Source: Chenggangzhangella methanolivorans (lineage in GTDB: Bacteria; Pseudomonadota; Alphaproteobacteria; Rhizobiales; Methylopilaceae). Taken from it: 64,000 nucleotides of DNA. Each line of letters begins with the position of its first letter. The stretch's first letter is position 1. The DNA lies in the NCBI RefSeq assembly GCF_019797865.1, contig NZ_CP081869.1, forward strand, positions 1,922,001 through 1,986,000, read 5' to 3'. Both the position numbers and the translations under genes were made by a program. This document shows, piece after piece, positions 9,099 through 17,311 of the stretch. Below the pieces are notes generated by a model. The model made no database searches. It was not told the DNA's origin and worked only from the letters and a program-made list of their open reading frames with translations.

Positions 9099-9806
9099 TT
9101 ATGCGGTCTCGTCGTCGTCGCCGCCGAAGAAGGAGTCGAAGAACCCGCCGCCCTCGTCCGACGCCGGCTGGGCCTCGGCGGTCTGCGCCGGCTGCTCGGC
9201 GGCCGCAGTCTGCTCAGGAGCCGCGGCCGGCGCTTCCGCCGCCTTGGCGTCGTCGCCGCCGCCGAACATGGAGCCGATGGCGTTGCCGATCAGAACGCCG
9301 CCCGCGACGCCCATCGCGGTCTGGGCCGCGCCGGCGAGGAACCCGCCGCCGCGCGACGGCTGCTGGCTTGCGGCCGCCTGTCCCGCCGCGCCCTGCCAGG
9401 GCGATCCGCCCGGCGCGCCCATCGGCGCCCCTCCGGGAGCGCCCATCGGAGCCCCCATCGCAGCGCCTGTCGGCGCACCCATCGGAGCGCCCATCGGCCT
9501 TGCGGGCGCGGCCTGCGGACGGGCCGGCTGGGAGCCGCCGCCGAACAGGCTCGACAGGAAGCCGCCGCCGCCGGCGGGCCGTTCGGCCGCCTCGCGCTCG
9601 AGATCTTCGATGCGCTGCTGCGCCTGGGTGAGCGCGTAGTCCTGCATCACGATGGTCTGGGCCATGAGATAGGGGGCGTTCGGGCTCGCCGTGACCCGCT
9701 CCCTGATCAGGGCCTCGGCCTCGGCGTCCTTCGGCGGACTGCGCCGATCCACCTCGTCGAGACGGCTGAACAGCCCCTCGATGGCCTGGCGGTCCTGGGT
9801 TTCCAT
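9099..9806 (-). CDS. DUF2076 domain protein
   Basis: 235 residues. The N-terminal 75 residues are the conserved DUF2076 helical part (METQDRQAIEGLFSRLDEVD, YALTQAQQRIEDLE). A low-complexity middle has repeated MGAP/GAPMGAPGG units (about 105-140). A glycine-rich membrane-like stretch follows (GGVLIGNAIGSMFGGG, about 160-180), then an acidic tail with FFDSFFGGDDDE. DUF2076 proteins are periplasmic ligand-binding-like proteins of unknown role. ATG at 9806 has GGAG about ten bases upstream; the longer frame to 9899 adds an arginine-rich segment that looks spurious. Confidence 0.85.
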   Translation of the reverse strand: METQDRQAIEGLFSRLDEVDRRSPPKDAEAEALIRERVTASPNAPYLMAQTIVMQDYALTQAQQRIEDLEREAAERPAGGGGFLSSLFGGGSQPARPQAAPARPMGAPMGAPTGAAMGAPMGAPGGAPMGAPGGSPWQGAAGQAAASQQPSRGGGFLAGAAQTAMGVAGGVLIGNAIGSMFGGGDDAKAAEAPAAAPEQTAAAEQPAQTAEAQPASDEGGGFFDSFFGGDDDETA

Positions 9807-10352
9807 GTCTTTCGATCTCCGGTTTGAGCGACGACGGCGCAAGTTTCCGTTCCGCCGCGAGAAGGGCGGGAAAAGAGTTTCGTGCTGTCGGTGACGCATG
9901 ACGAACGCGCGCCGTCTTTTCGGCGCGGGCGATCTGCAATCGAGAGTCAGTCGTGTCTGATCATGCGAGTCGAAATATAGGGGCGGTTCGGCGCTCCCCG
10001 CATCACAACGACATCACAATTCTGTAGGCGACGACGCTTTGTAGGACCGCCGCAGGAGAACGGCCGGAAAGCCGCAGATTCTCCCTAGAATTGAATCTTT
10101 TCCGCAAAAAATTAAATCACGGGTTGACCGGTATATAGGGACCGTCCGGGACTGCTCAGACGGACGGAGCGCTGCGCGGCGAGGCCGCGCGACGCGCCGA
10201 CCGACGGGGCCGACGACGACAGCCTGCCGCCTATCGCCCGCTTGCGCCGCGCTCGCCGCGACGCCGGTCGCGCTCGAACTCCCCAAGCCCCCTTCCACGC
10301 CGCCGGACGACCGGCCGGCGATCGCCACGCCATGCCTTCAAACAGGATCCCG
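9807..10352. other. Intergenic region without a supported gene
   Basis: About 545 bases between divergent genes. It has a short AT-richer stretch at 10090-10140 (ttgaatc, aaaaaattaaatc, ttgaccggtatatag) that could hold a promoter for the secreted-protein gene at 10353. The candidate -35/-10 spacing is poor, so I do not call one. No RNA gene was recognised. Confidence 0.4.
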
Positions 10353-10806
10353 ATGCGCAGTTCAGTCCAGTTCGCCGCCGCCGCGGCGCTCGCAGTCACC
10401 GCCGCCGGCGCGCAGGTCGCCCCCGCGCTCGCCGACGATCCGACCGTCTATCTCGAGGCCGCGACCGTCGGCACGGCGGGCGAAACGCTGCGCCTGACGC
10501 GCGTTCCCGTCCGCAAGGCGAATGGCGACATCGTCTATAAGGATGTCGACATCCGCTTCCGCACGACGGCGGCCGGCGGGCTCTCGGCGAAGGGCGTCGA
10601 CATCAAGGTCTCGGACTCGCCGAACCTCCAGAGCGGCGGCTTCGCGGCCGGCCTCTATCGCTGAGGCAATGTCGACTTCTGCGTGTCGGGCGGCTCCGTC
10701 CTCGACGGCGGCAGCACCCAATGGACGATCTCTTCAAAAACCGATGGGTTCTCAGCCGGCTGGACCACCAGAAACGTCCGAGGCGACCTCAAAAGCCGGC
10801 CGGCGG
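10353..10806 (+). pseudogene. 5' fragment of a secreted-protein gene split by an IS1595-family element
   Basis: The frame starts MRSSVQFAAAAALAVTAAGA, a signal peptide with a likely cleavage site after APALA. It continues as an exported domain (YLEAATVGTAGETLRLTRVP, DVDIRFRTTAAGGLSAKGVD). An in-frame TGA at 10662-10664 interrupts it after GFAAGLYR. The same frame then reads on as GNVDFCVSGGSVLDGG and SSKTDGFSAGWTTRNVRGD up to the insertion point at 10806. Removing the element and one copy of its target duplication joins this frame exactly to the fragment at 13314-13525, giving about 221 codons. The ATG at 10353 has AGGA a few bases upstream. The family is not recognised. Confidence 0.8.
10799..10806. 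repeat. Target site duplication, left copy (gccggcgg)
   Basis: Eight bases abutting the left inverted repeat; the partner at 13306-13313 is gctggcgg, a 7/8 match. The length fits IS1595-family transposition. Confidence 0.8.
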
Positions 10807-10828
10807 GGCGATTATGTATCTTGCAAAC
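10807..10828 (+). repeat. Left terminal inverted repeat of the IS1595-family element
   Basis: 22-bp end starting ggcgattatgtatcttgcaa. It differs from the complement of the right end at one position (T versus G at base 13). Confidence 0.9.
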
Positions 10829-10872
10829 ACGGATCGGACGTGAGATAACACTCGGGCCAAGGAGCTCTAGTG

Positions 10873-11811
10873 ATGTCCGTCCTTTCTCAGCCCCAGTTCC
10901 ACGACGAAGCCGCCGCCTTCGACTGGCTTGAGAAGACGCTTTGGAACGGCGCTCCGGTTTGCCCGCACTGCGGCGGCATGGATCGCATCTCCAAGATCAA
11001 GCCGAACGTGGCCGCCCGCGTCCGCATGGGCCTCCACCGCTGCGGCGACTGCAAGAAGCAGTTCACGGTCAAGGTCGGCACCGTGTTCGAGCACGCCCGC
11101 ATGCCGCTGCATAAGATGCTGCAGGCCGTGCACCTCATGTGCTCGTCCAAGAAGGGCATAAGCGCCCACCAGCTGCACCGCATCCTTGAGATTCAGTACA
11201 AGACCGCGTGGTTCCTCGCTCACCGCATCCGCGAGGCCATGCGCTCTGGCGAGTTGGCTCCGATGGGCGGCGCTGGCGGCTCTGGCATTGTCGAGATCGA
11301 CGAGACGTTCATCGGCCGTCTGGGAGGTGAGCCCGACCGCAAGGGGCACGGCGTCACCAGCTACAAGAACACGGTGTTCGCTCTCGTGGAGCGCGGCGGC
11401 GCCACCCGCATGTTCCACGTCGAGGGCACGACCAAGAACGAGTTGCAGGCGATCATCCGCGCCAACGTCGATCGCGAAGCTCGCATCATGACCGACGAAG
11501 GCCGTTGGTACCTTGGCCTCGACAAGGACTTCGCGAGCCACGGCGTCGTGAACCACAGCCGCAAGGAATACGCCCGCGGCGACATCACGACGAACACCGT
11601 CGAAGGCTCTTTCTCAATCTTCAAGCGCGGCATGAAGGGCGTCTATCAGCACTGCGCTGAGAAGCACCTGCACCGCTACCTCGCGGAGTTTGAGTTCCGG
11701 TACAACGCGCGCACCGCGCTGGGCGTGAACGACCAGCAGCGGACGGCGAAGGCTGCGATCGGCATCAAGGGCAAGCGAACTGATCTATCAGGGGCCTCGT
11801 TCGATCAATGA
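10873..11811 (+). CDS. IS1595-family transposase
   Basis: 312 residues. The N-terminal zinc ribbon uses Cys30/Cys33 (CPHCGG) and Cys57/Cys60 (CGDCKK). A linker leads to the ISXO2-like DDE domain: the first aspartate is in GIVEIDETFIG (Asp143), the second in MTDEGRWY (Asp208), and the third acidic or polar site is in NTVEGSFSIF (Asn241/Glu244). The C terminus has the usual FRYNARTALGVND motif. GTG at 10870 and ATG at 10873 are both possible; AAGGAG ends eight bases before the ATG. The frame is intact with no premature stop, so the element may still be mobile. Its last 47 bases overlap the convergent DUF3800 gene. Confidence 0.95.
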   Translation: MSVLSQPQFHDEAAAFDWLEKTLWNGAPVCPHCGGMDRISKIKPNVAARVRMGLHRCGDCKKQFTVKVGTVFEHARMPLHKMLQAVHLMCSSKKGISAHQLHRILEIQYKTAWFLAHRIREAMRSGELAPMGGAGGSGIVEIDETFIGRLGGEPDRKGHGVTSYKNTVFALVERGGATRMFHVEGTTKNELQAIIRANVDREARIMTDEGRWYLGLDKDFASHGVVNHSRKEYARGDITTNTVEGSFSIFKRGMKGVYQHCAEKHLHRYLAEFEFRYNARTALGVNDQQRTAKAAIGIKGKRTDLSGASFDQ

Positions 11812-12658
11812 GGCACCGTTCTAAGCTGAAGAACCCGACAATCAAGCGCTTTTCCGAAGGCACCAAAAGCCAGTGACGGTAGGGGTGCCGCCAACGGTTC
11901 GCCACATCGTCTCCTACGGCAGTGCTAGTTCCTACATTGAAGTTCGGATAAAGATCTCGGATGCGTGAATTAATATATTTATAAACCTCTTCTTTTGCGA
12001 CGGTTCTTTTGGCGCGTCGTTTTAGGCCCTCTGGGATCTCTTTATGTTTGTCATTTAGCCGAAACTGCATGGCGCCGAGAATGATATCTAGGCCCTGAAG
12101 TATTACATGGGATTTTGAATTTACATTAACGATCTCAGTATCTGGAATATAGACGCGTTGGTTTGCAAACTTCGGAAACATATTGAGGCTGGAGACGTAT
12201 TGCTTGAAAGAAGAGAATTTTTCGTCGGTGTCTGGTATGTCATCGAGATATAGAGAAACTCGCGTCCAGATCGGCGGACAGCCACAGTACATTAGCCCAA
12301 AAGCATGCTTCACAAGCTGATAATATAGAAGCCAATACTGATTTCCAATTTGATGGTCCTCAAGACCAGCCGCTTCGTTAGAGTTTTGAGTGAACATAAT
12401 TCTTACTTTGATGTCTCCACTAGCAATATGGTCAAAATAACGCTCTAAAAAAGCAATATATTTTCCTTTATATGCTTTTGATATTTTCGTCCATTTCAAT
12501 TCTGCATTTAAATTGTTTTGTGTTTTTACGTCATTCAAAGAGTTTTCTATGCGCTGTACATTGCTCTGATCCAGCAATGCGCCGCCGTAAAAATGCGAGA
12601 AGAAGCGGCCCTTTTCAGCCGATTCATCGCAGTAGATGATGAGTTTACGCTCTGACAA
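11765..12658 (-). CDS. DUF3800 domain protein (transposon passenger)
   Basis: 297 residues. The N terminus shows the DUF3800 signature KLIIYCDESAEKGRF, with acidic residues expected to bind metal in an RNase H-like fold. Further conserved-looking patches are AELKWTKISKAYKGKYI, LYLDDIPD and GLDIILGAMQFRLND. DUF3800 proteins are common in mobile elements and defence regions and are of unknown function; a nuclease activity is only a hypothesis. The start is a TTG at 12658 (MSERKLII). The gene is much richer in A/T than its surroundings, a sign of a foreign source. It converges on and overlaps the end of the transposase gene by 47 bases. Confidence 0.85.
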   Translation of the reverse strand: MSERKLIIYCDESAEKGRFFSHFYGGALLDQSNVQRIENSLNDVKTQNNLNAELKWTKISKAYKGKYIAFLERYFDHIASGDIKVRIMFTQNSNEAAGLEDHQIGNQYWLLYYQLVKHAFGLMYCGCPPIWTRVSLYLDDIPDTDEKFSSFKQYVSSLNMFPKFANQRVYIPDTEIVNVNSKSHVILQGLDIILGAMQFRLNDKHKEIPEGLKRRAKRTVAKEEVYKYINSRIRDLYPNFNVGTSTAVGDDVANRWRHPYRHWLLVPSEKRLIVGFFSLERCLIDRTRPLIDQFACP

Positions 12659-12672
12659 TGGAAGTTAGCACT

Positions 12673-12846
12673 GTGGCGAATCGGAAGGTTGCAGACGACC
12701 AGCATACCCAACTCGACAAGTTCCGCGACGCCGCCCGCGAGCTCGGCACGGACGACGATCCAGAGCGGTTTGCGGAGAGGGTGCGTAAGCTGGCGAAGGC
12801 TCCGCCTGCTCCGGCTGAGCCGAAGAAGCCCGCCAAGGCGAAATGA
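12673..12846 (+). CDS. Small charged protein, transposon passenger
   Basis: 57 residues starting MANRKVADDQHTQLDKFRDA and continuing AARELGTDDDPERFAERVRK before an alanine/proline/lysine tail. The ARELxxDDDxxRFxERxRK pattern recurs, from memory, in small proteins of alphaproteobacterial mobile elements, but no function is known. I choose GTG at 12673 because GGAAG precedes it by eight bases. An ATG at 12658 would add five residues and overlap the TTG start of the divergent DUF3800 gene base for base. GC-rich, unlike the DUF3800 gene. Confidence 0.65.
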   Translation: MANRKVADDQHTQLDKFRDAARELGTDDDPERFAERVRKLAKAPPAPAEPKKPAKAK

Positions 12847-12877
12847 TCCACGCCTCTGACGCAAGTCGCGTAGGTTG

Positions 12878-13084
12878 CTAGGCGTCTGCTGCGGCTTTCA
12901 TTTCGTGCCGCGCCAACACCTGAAGAACCTCGACGGCGACATCCCCAGTCTCGACCTGGGTGACGACGATAAAGGATGATCCCTCAGATCTCAGGCGCTC
13001 AACGATCTGAAGCGCCTCAGCGGCGGTCTCGCAGCTGATCTGATGCTCGTCGCTAAGCGGCCCATGGCTCACGATAAAGGTCAT
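12878..13084 (-). CDS. Small hypothetical protein, transposon passenger
   Basis: 68 residues: MTFIVSHGPLSDEHQISCET, a helix with repeated alanine/leucine (AAEALQIVERLRSEG), a beta-like strand (SSFIVVTQVETGDVAV) and a C-terminal helix. The compact alpha/beta pattern is plausible for a real protein; no family recognised. ATG at 13084 has GAGG a few bases upstream. The frame stays open to 13261 but the extension is arginine-rich. It lies between the 57-residue gene and the right end of the transposon, in which about 200 further bases hold no gene. Confidence 0.55.
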   Translation of the reverse strand: MTFIVSHGPLSDEHQISCETAAEALQIVERLRSEGSSFIVVTQVETGDVAVEVLQVLARHEMKAAADA

Positions 13085-13283
13085 GTGGCCTCGTATTCGA
13101 TAGAGTTGAGGGTCCGACCGCTCCCCAGCGATCGGACCATGCTTCGTTTGTCTGGACGAGGAGGGGCGGAAACACGTCCAGCGCCTTTTCCCGGCGGGGG
13201 CCTCCCGAAGCAGGGCGGACCCTACAGGCCTCAATCTGAATTTAGAAAATAAGAAAGTCATCTCTCGTTCATGTGGTTAGCGA

Positions 13284-13305
13284 GTTTGCAAGCTACATAA
13301 TCGCC
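13284..13305 (-). repeat. Right terminal inverted repeat of the IS1595-family element
   Basis: 22-bp end whose complement reads ggcgattatgtagcttgcaa and onward, matching the left end at 21 of 22 bases. It is followed directly by the second copy of the 8-bp target duplication (13306-13313). Confidence 0.9.
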
Positions 13306-13313
13306 GCTGGCGG

Positions 13314-13525
13314 CCAAGAACATTGCGTCTGACCGTCGTTCCTTCGGCATCGCAGGCGGCAGCGGCAGCTCACTCCATTCCTACTATTTCACCACGGGAT
13401 CGCTGATTGCGGCCACGATGTCCGGCGCCGACCTCGTCATCTACAGCTACACCAAGGCGACGACGGACTATGAGACCGTCACCAACGAGGCGACGTTCCA
13501 AAAGGCGGCCAACACCTGCCGCTGA
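13314..13525 (+). pseudogene. 3' fragment of the IS-split secreted-protein gene
   Basis: The frame reads AKNIASDRRSFGIAGGSGSS, then a serine/threonine/tyrosine-rich exported-type sequence (LHSYYFTTGSLIAATMSGAD, LVIYSYTKATTDYE) and ends AANTCR-stop. It has no start of its own. It is exactly in frame with the fragment ending at 10806 once the element and one 8-bp duplication are removed. The terminal cysteine and the cysteine in NVDFCVSGG upstream could form a disulfide in the intact protein (inference). Confidence 0.8.
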
Positions 13526-13532
13526 CCCCATC

Positions 13533-13561
13533 GACGGGCCGGCCTGCAAGGTCGGCCCGTC
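13533..13561. terminator. Stem-loop between convergent pseudogenes
   Basis: gacgggccggcc pairs with ggtcggcccgtc around loop tgcaa (one G-T pair), just after the stop of the split gene and before the stop of the convergent LysR pseudogene. Only a short cctt follows, so the T-run is weak. Confidence 0.55.
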
Positions 13562-13571
13562 CTTCCCCAGA

Positions 13572-14406
13572 TCAGCCGTCGTCCAAAAGCGCCATGAACG
13601 GCGCGAGCGCCGGGTTGCGGTTGTCGGGGCGCGTCACCGCGTGCAGCTCCGCGCGGACGTCGCCGAGGTCGAGCGGCGGAACACCACATTGTCGAAACAG
13701 GCGTTGCGCGCCTCGCTCGGCACGATGGCGAGGCCGAGACCCGCCGCGACCAGCGACAGGATCGCCTGCGCGTGCGTCAGCTGCTGGACGCGGACGGGCG
13801 CGACGCCGGCCGCCGCGAGCGCGCCCTCGACGAGATCATGCAGATGGCGGGCCTCGGGCGCATAGGCGATGAACGGCGCGCCGTCCAGAACGGCCAGCGG
13901 CGGGCGTCGGCGCGCCGCGACCGGATGGTCGGCCGGGACCGCGAGCGCGAGCGGCTCACGCATCACGCAACGCGCGACGACGCCTTCTGGACCGCCGCGA
14001 TCGGCCGCACGAGGCCAAGATCGAGCCGCCCGAAATCGAGCTCGACGAGCTGGTCGGCGGAGTCGAGCTCGCGCCAGGTGACGGCGACCTCGGGAAGCCG
14101 CCGCCGGACGCGCGACGAGGCGCGGCAGGTAGCCGTAGGACGTCGCGCCGATGAAACCGACCACAAGCGATCCGCCTGCGCGCCCCGCCGTGCGGGCGGC
14201 GGCGGCCGCCGCCTCCGCCTGCCGCAGCAGCGCTTGAGTCTCCGACAGGAAGGCGAGCCGGCGGGCGTGAGCACCACGCTTCGGGTTCGTGCGGGCGAAA
14301 AGCTGGACGTCGAGTTCGCGCTCGAGCGCCTGGATCTGGCGGCTGAGCGCGGCTGGGTGAGGTTGAGCCGCCGCGCGGCGCGCCCGAAGCTGAGCTCGTC
14401 GGCCAC
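13572..14406 (-). pseudogene. Decayed LysR-family regulator
   Basis: LysR-type regulator broken across all three frames. The helix-turn-helix start is MADELSFGRAARRLNLTQP; the frame is then lost (the expected PALSRQIQALERELDVQLF lies in another frame). The effector domain resumes as VGFIGATSYGYLPRLVAR, shifts again through RRRLPEVAVTWRELDSADQL, and continues PEARHLHDLVEGALAAAG and ILSLVAAGLGLAIVP. A last shift precedes DVRAELHAVTRPDNRNPALA and the stop at 13572. At least five indels are needed, more than in any neighbour, so true decay is likely. The effector domain resembles the intact LysR at 18594, suggesting a lost paralogue. Confidence 0.8.
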
Positions 14407-15058
14407 GACGAGGAACGCCGCGCCTGATTCAGATCAAAACATTTTTGCATACCGGATTTGCGCTCAACGCATACCGCGCTGCAAATTGCCACTGAAGTGT
14501 GCAGCGCGTCAAAATCCGGGTCGTGCGGGAGCATCGCACCATCGTATTGCGAGCGATCTTTTAACGAGACGTTACTTCGACGCGCACCAAACAGCTCACA
14601 ACTCCAAGACAACCCGAAGTTTTCGATCGATCGATCGCACACAACCCACCAACATCTATGCCAAATTGTACGATCTGAGTTGCACAACCGTTATAAGTAT
14701 TTGCCCTTACGTCTCGCTTGATGCGACCGCTTCGCAAGTGCTCGCGCATGTTTCGCCAAGCATGAGATTTTCGGGCGCCGCGCGTAGAGCATCTAGCCCA
14801 AATCGCCTGTCAAGGCGGAAAAGGTCCAAAAGCCGCCTGCGGATCGGCTAACTCCCTGTGTTTTGGGCCGGATTTTGCACAAACCATTACGATAAATAGG
14901 AACCGTTAACTACCGGGGTCCAAAACGTTTTGCCATCAGGGCGTGTGGCGCTAGCTCAGTCGAAGCGCTTCGAATTGCATCTGCATAACGCGCTCGCGAT
15001 AAGTAGTTTTACTCAAATACGTTCGATTTACTTTCAGTCGACCGTGGAAATGATCGTC
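14407..15058. other. Intergenic region upstream of the tad-like genes
   Basis: About 650 bases with lower GC than the flanks. It contains the self-complementary string cgatcgatcgat-like sequence near 14627-14640 and several short AT tracts that could hold promoters for the divergent lysR relic and the tad-like genes. No open frame with gene-like composition and no RNA gene was recognised. Confidence 0.4.
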
Positions 15059-15507
15059 ATGGCAAGCACCTTCTTGGCACGCGCGCGTCAAACGCTGCGC
15101 CGAGGGACCGACGAAAACGCTTCCGCCGCGATCGAGTTTGCGCTCATCGCCCCGGTATTGCTGTTGTTTCTCGTCGGCGTGCTTTGCTACGGCACCTATT
15201 TCAGCGTCGCCAACAGCATTCAGCAGATCGCGGCCGACACCGCCCGCGCCACCGTGGCGGGTCTGTCGGACACCGAGCGCGCCGACCTCGCCAAGCAGCA
15301 CGCCGACCAGATGGTCGGACCTACGCGCTCATCGACCCGACGCGCCTGAAGATCGACGCCAAGACGTCGTCGGCGTCTCCCGACCTGTTCGAGGTCGTGG
15401 TCTCCTACGACGCGAGCAAGCTCGCGATCTGGTCGTTCTCCGGCCTCATCCCGCTGCCGTCCAAGACGGTCGTGCGCTCGTCCGTCATCCTGCGAGGGGG
15501 TTACTGA
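15059..15507 (+). pseudogene. TadE-like pilus assembly protein, frameshifted
   Basis: Starts MASTFLARARQTLRRG and has the TadE signature NASAAIEFALIAPVLLLFLV, a single membrane helix with the conserved glutamate, followed by NSIQQIAADTARATVAGLSD. The frame breaks near 15313 (ADQMVG) and resumes in the next frame as TYALIDPTRLKIDAKTSSAS and ends SVILRGGY at 15507. One missing G in gtcggacc would restore GTYALID. The full protein would be about 149 residues, normal for TadE. It precedes the tadG-like gene by one base, implying an operon. The indel may be a sequencing error. Confidence 0.8.
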
Positions 15508-15508
15508 G

Positions 15509-17170
15509 GTGATCCGGCGGGCGCTCGATCTGCTCTCGCGCTTCCGGCGTCACGAGCGGGGTTCGGTGTCGATCCTGACCGTCGCCTTCGGCGGCTGCTT
15601 GATCGCCTCGCTCGCGATCACGATCGACCTCGCGCGCCTCCATCTCGAGCGGCGCGAGAACCAGGGAGCGCTCGATCTCGCGGCGCTCTCGGCGGCCCGC
15701 AATCTCGTGCTCGCGGAGGCCTCGGCTCGCAAGGCGCTCTCCGACAACGGCGTCGCGCTCCCGAGCGGCCTCGTGGTGACCCTCGGCAGCTACGTCGCGA
15801 CCGGCGGCGGCGACCCGACGCGCCGGTTCGTGGCGGGCGGCAAGCCCACCAACGCCGTCCAGCTCAAGATGACGACAGACAACCCGGTCGTGTTCGGGCG
15901 CGCGATCTTCGGCTCGTCCCAGAAGCTCACGACGGTCGCGACCGCGGTCAACACGCGGCTCGCGTCGTTCACCATCGGCTCTCGTCTCGCCTCGCTTCAG
16001 GGCGGCGTCGCCAACGCGCTCCTGTCCAAGCTGCTCGGCGCCTCAGTGTCGCTTTCGGTCATGGACTACAATTCACTGGCCGACGCGAAGATCGAACTGC
16101 CGAAGCTGCTCCAGGCGGTGGCGACCCGCGCCCATCTGACCGCCGTGACCTATGACGACGTCCTCAACGCGCAGGTGGGGGTCGGCGATCTCCTCAACGC
16201 GATCGGAGACGTGCTCGGCACCCCGACCTTGAAGTACCTGCTGCAGACGCTCGCGCAGGGCGCGAACGTGAAGAAGATCTCGCTGGCGACGATGATCGAC
16301 TTCGGTCCGCTCGCCAAGCTTCAGCTTGGCAGTCCCATCGGCCTCAGCGCCTCCGCTTCCGTGCTGCAGACGGTGATGACCGCGCTCGGCGTCGCCAACG
16401 GCGGCGCCAACCAGATCGACTTCGACATCGGCGCGCAGATCCCGGGCCTGCTGGCTCTGACGGCCTCGCTGAACATCGGCGAGCGCCCCCAGTCGTCGCC
16501 GTGGTTCGGACTGAACACGGAGGGCGCGACGGTTCGTACGGCGCAGACCCGCCTGCGCCTCAACGCCAAAATCGGCGGGGTGCTCGGCCTGGCGTCGATC
16601 AATCTGCCGGTCGCCGTCGACGTGGCGGCCTCGCAGGCGACGCTGTCCGCCTCGCAATGCGGCCGCAATCCGAAGACCGACGCCACCGCGACGCTTTCGG
16701 TGACGCCCTCGATCGGCCGGATCTGGATCGGTCAGCCGAAGAACCTGAGCCGCTGGAACGACATGACCCAGGCGGCCGACATCGGTCCGGCGACGCTTGT
16801 CGACGTGCCGCTGCTGCTGTCCGCCTCCGCGCTGTCCTATGTCGGCGTGGAGACGACGCAGGCGTCAAACGTGACCTTCACCGCGAGCGACATGGCCGCC
16901 GGCACGATGAAGACGGTCACGAACACCTCCATTCTGCAATCGGCCCTGACCAGCCTCACCAAGAATCTGTCCATCACGGTCAATCTCCTCGGCTTCACGC
17001 TCGGGACGCCGAAATTCGTCACCGACACGCTCGCCGCGGCCGTTTCGCCGATCGGCGCGCTGCTTGACCCGGTGCTCAACACGCTGCTGTCGACGCTCGG
17101 CGTCGGCCTCGGCCAGGCGGACGTCTCGGTGCGCGGCGTGCGGTGCGATGGCTCGGCGCTGGTGGGCTGA
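15509..17170 (+). CDS. TadG-like protein
   Basis: 553 residues starting at a GTG one base after the tadE stop. The N terminus HERGSVSILTVAFGGCLIAS is the TadG/TadE-like membrane segment with an ERG motif, and ENQGALDLAALSAARNLVLA is the typical helix that follows. The remaining 450 residues are an extracytoplasmic serine/threonine/alanine-rich domain with repeated LGAS/LGTP patches and a paired cysteine near residues 395 and 547. TadG-type proteins anchor or process Flp/Tad surface structures, but no tadA/B/C or pilin gene is nearby, so the pair is an orphan module and its role is uncertain. Confidence 0.8.
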   Translation: MIRRALDLLSRFRRHERGSVSILTVAFGGCLIASLAITIDLARLHLERRENQGALDLAALSAARNLVLAEASARKALSDNGVALPSGLVVTLGSYVATGGGDPTRRFVAGGKPTNAVQLKMTTDNPVVFGRAIFGSSQKLTTVATAVNTRLASFTIGSRLASLQGGVANALLSKLLGASVSLSVMDYNSLADAKIELPKLLQAVATRAHLTAVTYDDVLNAQVGVGDLLNAIGDVLGTPTLKYLLQTLAQGANVKKISLATMIDFGPLAKLQLGSPIGLSASASVLQTVMTALGVANGGANQIDFDIGAQIPGLLALTASLNIGERPQSSPWFGLNTEGATVRTAQTRLRLNAKIGGVLGLASINLPVAVDVAASQATLSASQCGRNPKTDATATLSVTPSIGRIWIGQPKNLSRWNDMTQAADIGPATLVDVPLLLSASALSYVGVETTQASNVTFTASDMAAGTMKTVTNTSILQSALTSLTKNLSITVNLLGFTLGTPKFVTDTLAAAVSPIGALLDPVLNTLLSTLGVGLGQADVSVRGVRCDGSALVG

Positions 17171-17311
17171 CGCGTGCGCGAACAATTGATGCCCTGAGCG
17201 CATCAAAATTATGAAAACATAGCCTTGGACGCGCACGAATGTCCGGGCGTATCTCTACCCCCGCGAGAAGCCTGCGCCTTGGGAGCGCCGGCCCGTGAGG
17301 AGAAACGCCCG

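Larger units (their letters stand above)
10807..13305. mobile_element. Complete IS1595-family element with passenger genes
   Basis: About 2.5 kb bounded by 22-bp terminal inverted repeats that match at 21 of 22 positions (ggcgattatgtatcttgcaa... at 10807 and its complement ending at 13305). It is flanked by an 8-bp target duplication, gccggcgg (10799-10806) and gctggcgg (13306-13313), with one substitution. Eight-base duplications are typical of IS1595 elements. Inside are the transposase, a convergent AT-rich DUF3800 gene and two small genes. The single substitution in the duplication and the stop in the target gene show the insertion is not brand new. Confidence 0.9.

Noticed and set aside
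10090..10150. TTGACC and TATAGG as a promoter for the 10353 gene.
   Set aside because: The two boxes are only a few bases apart, which is not a usable spacing.
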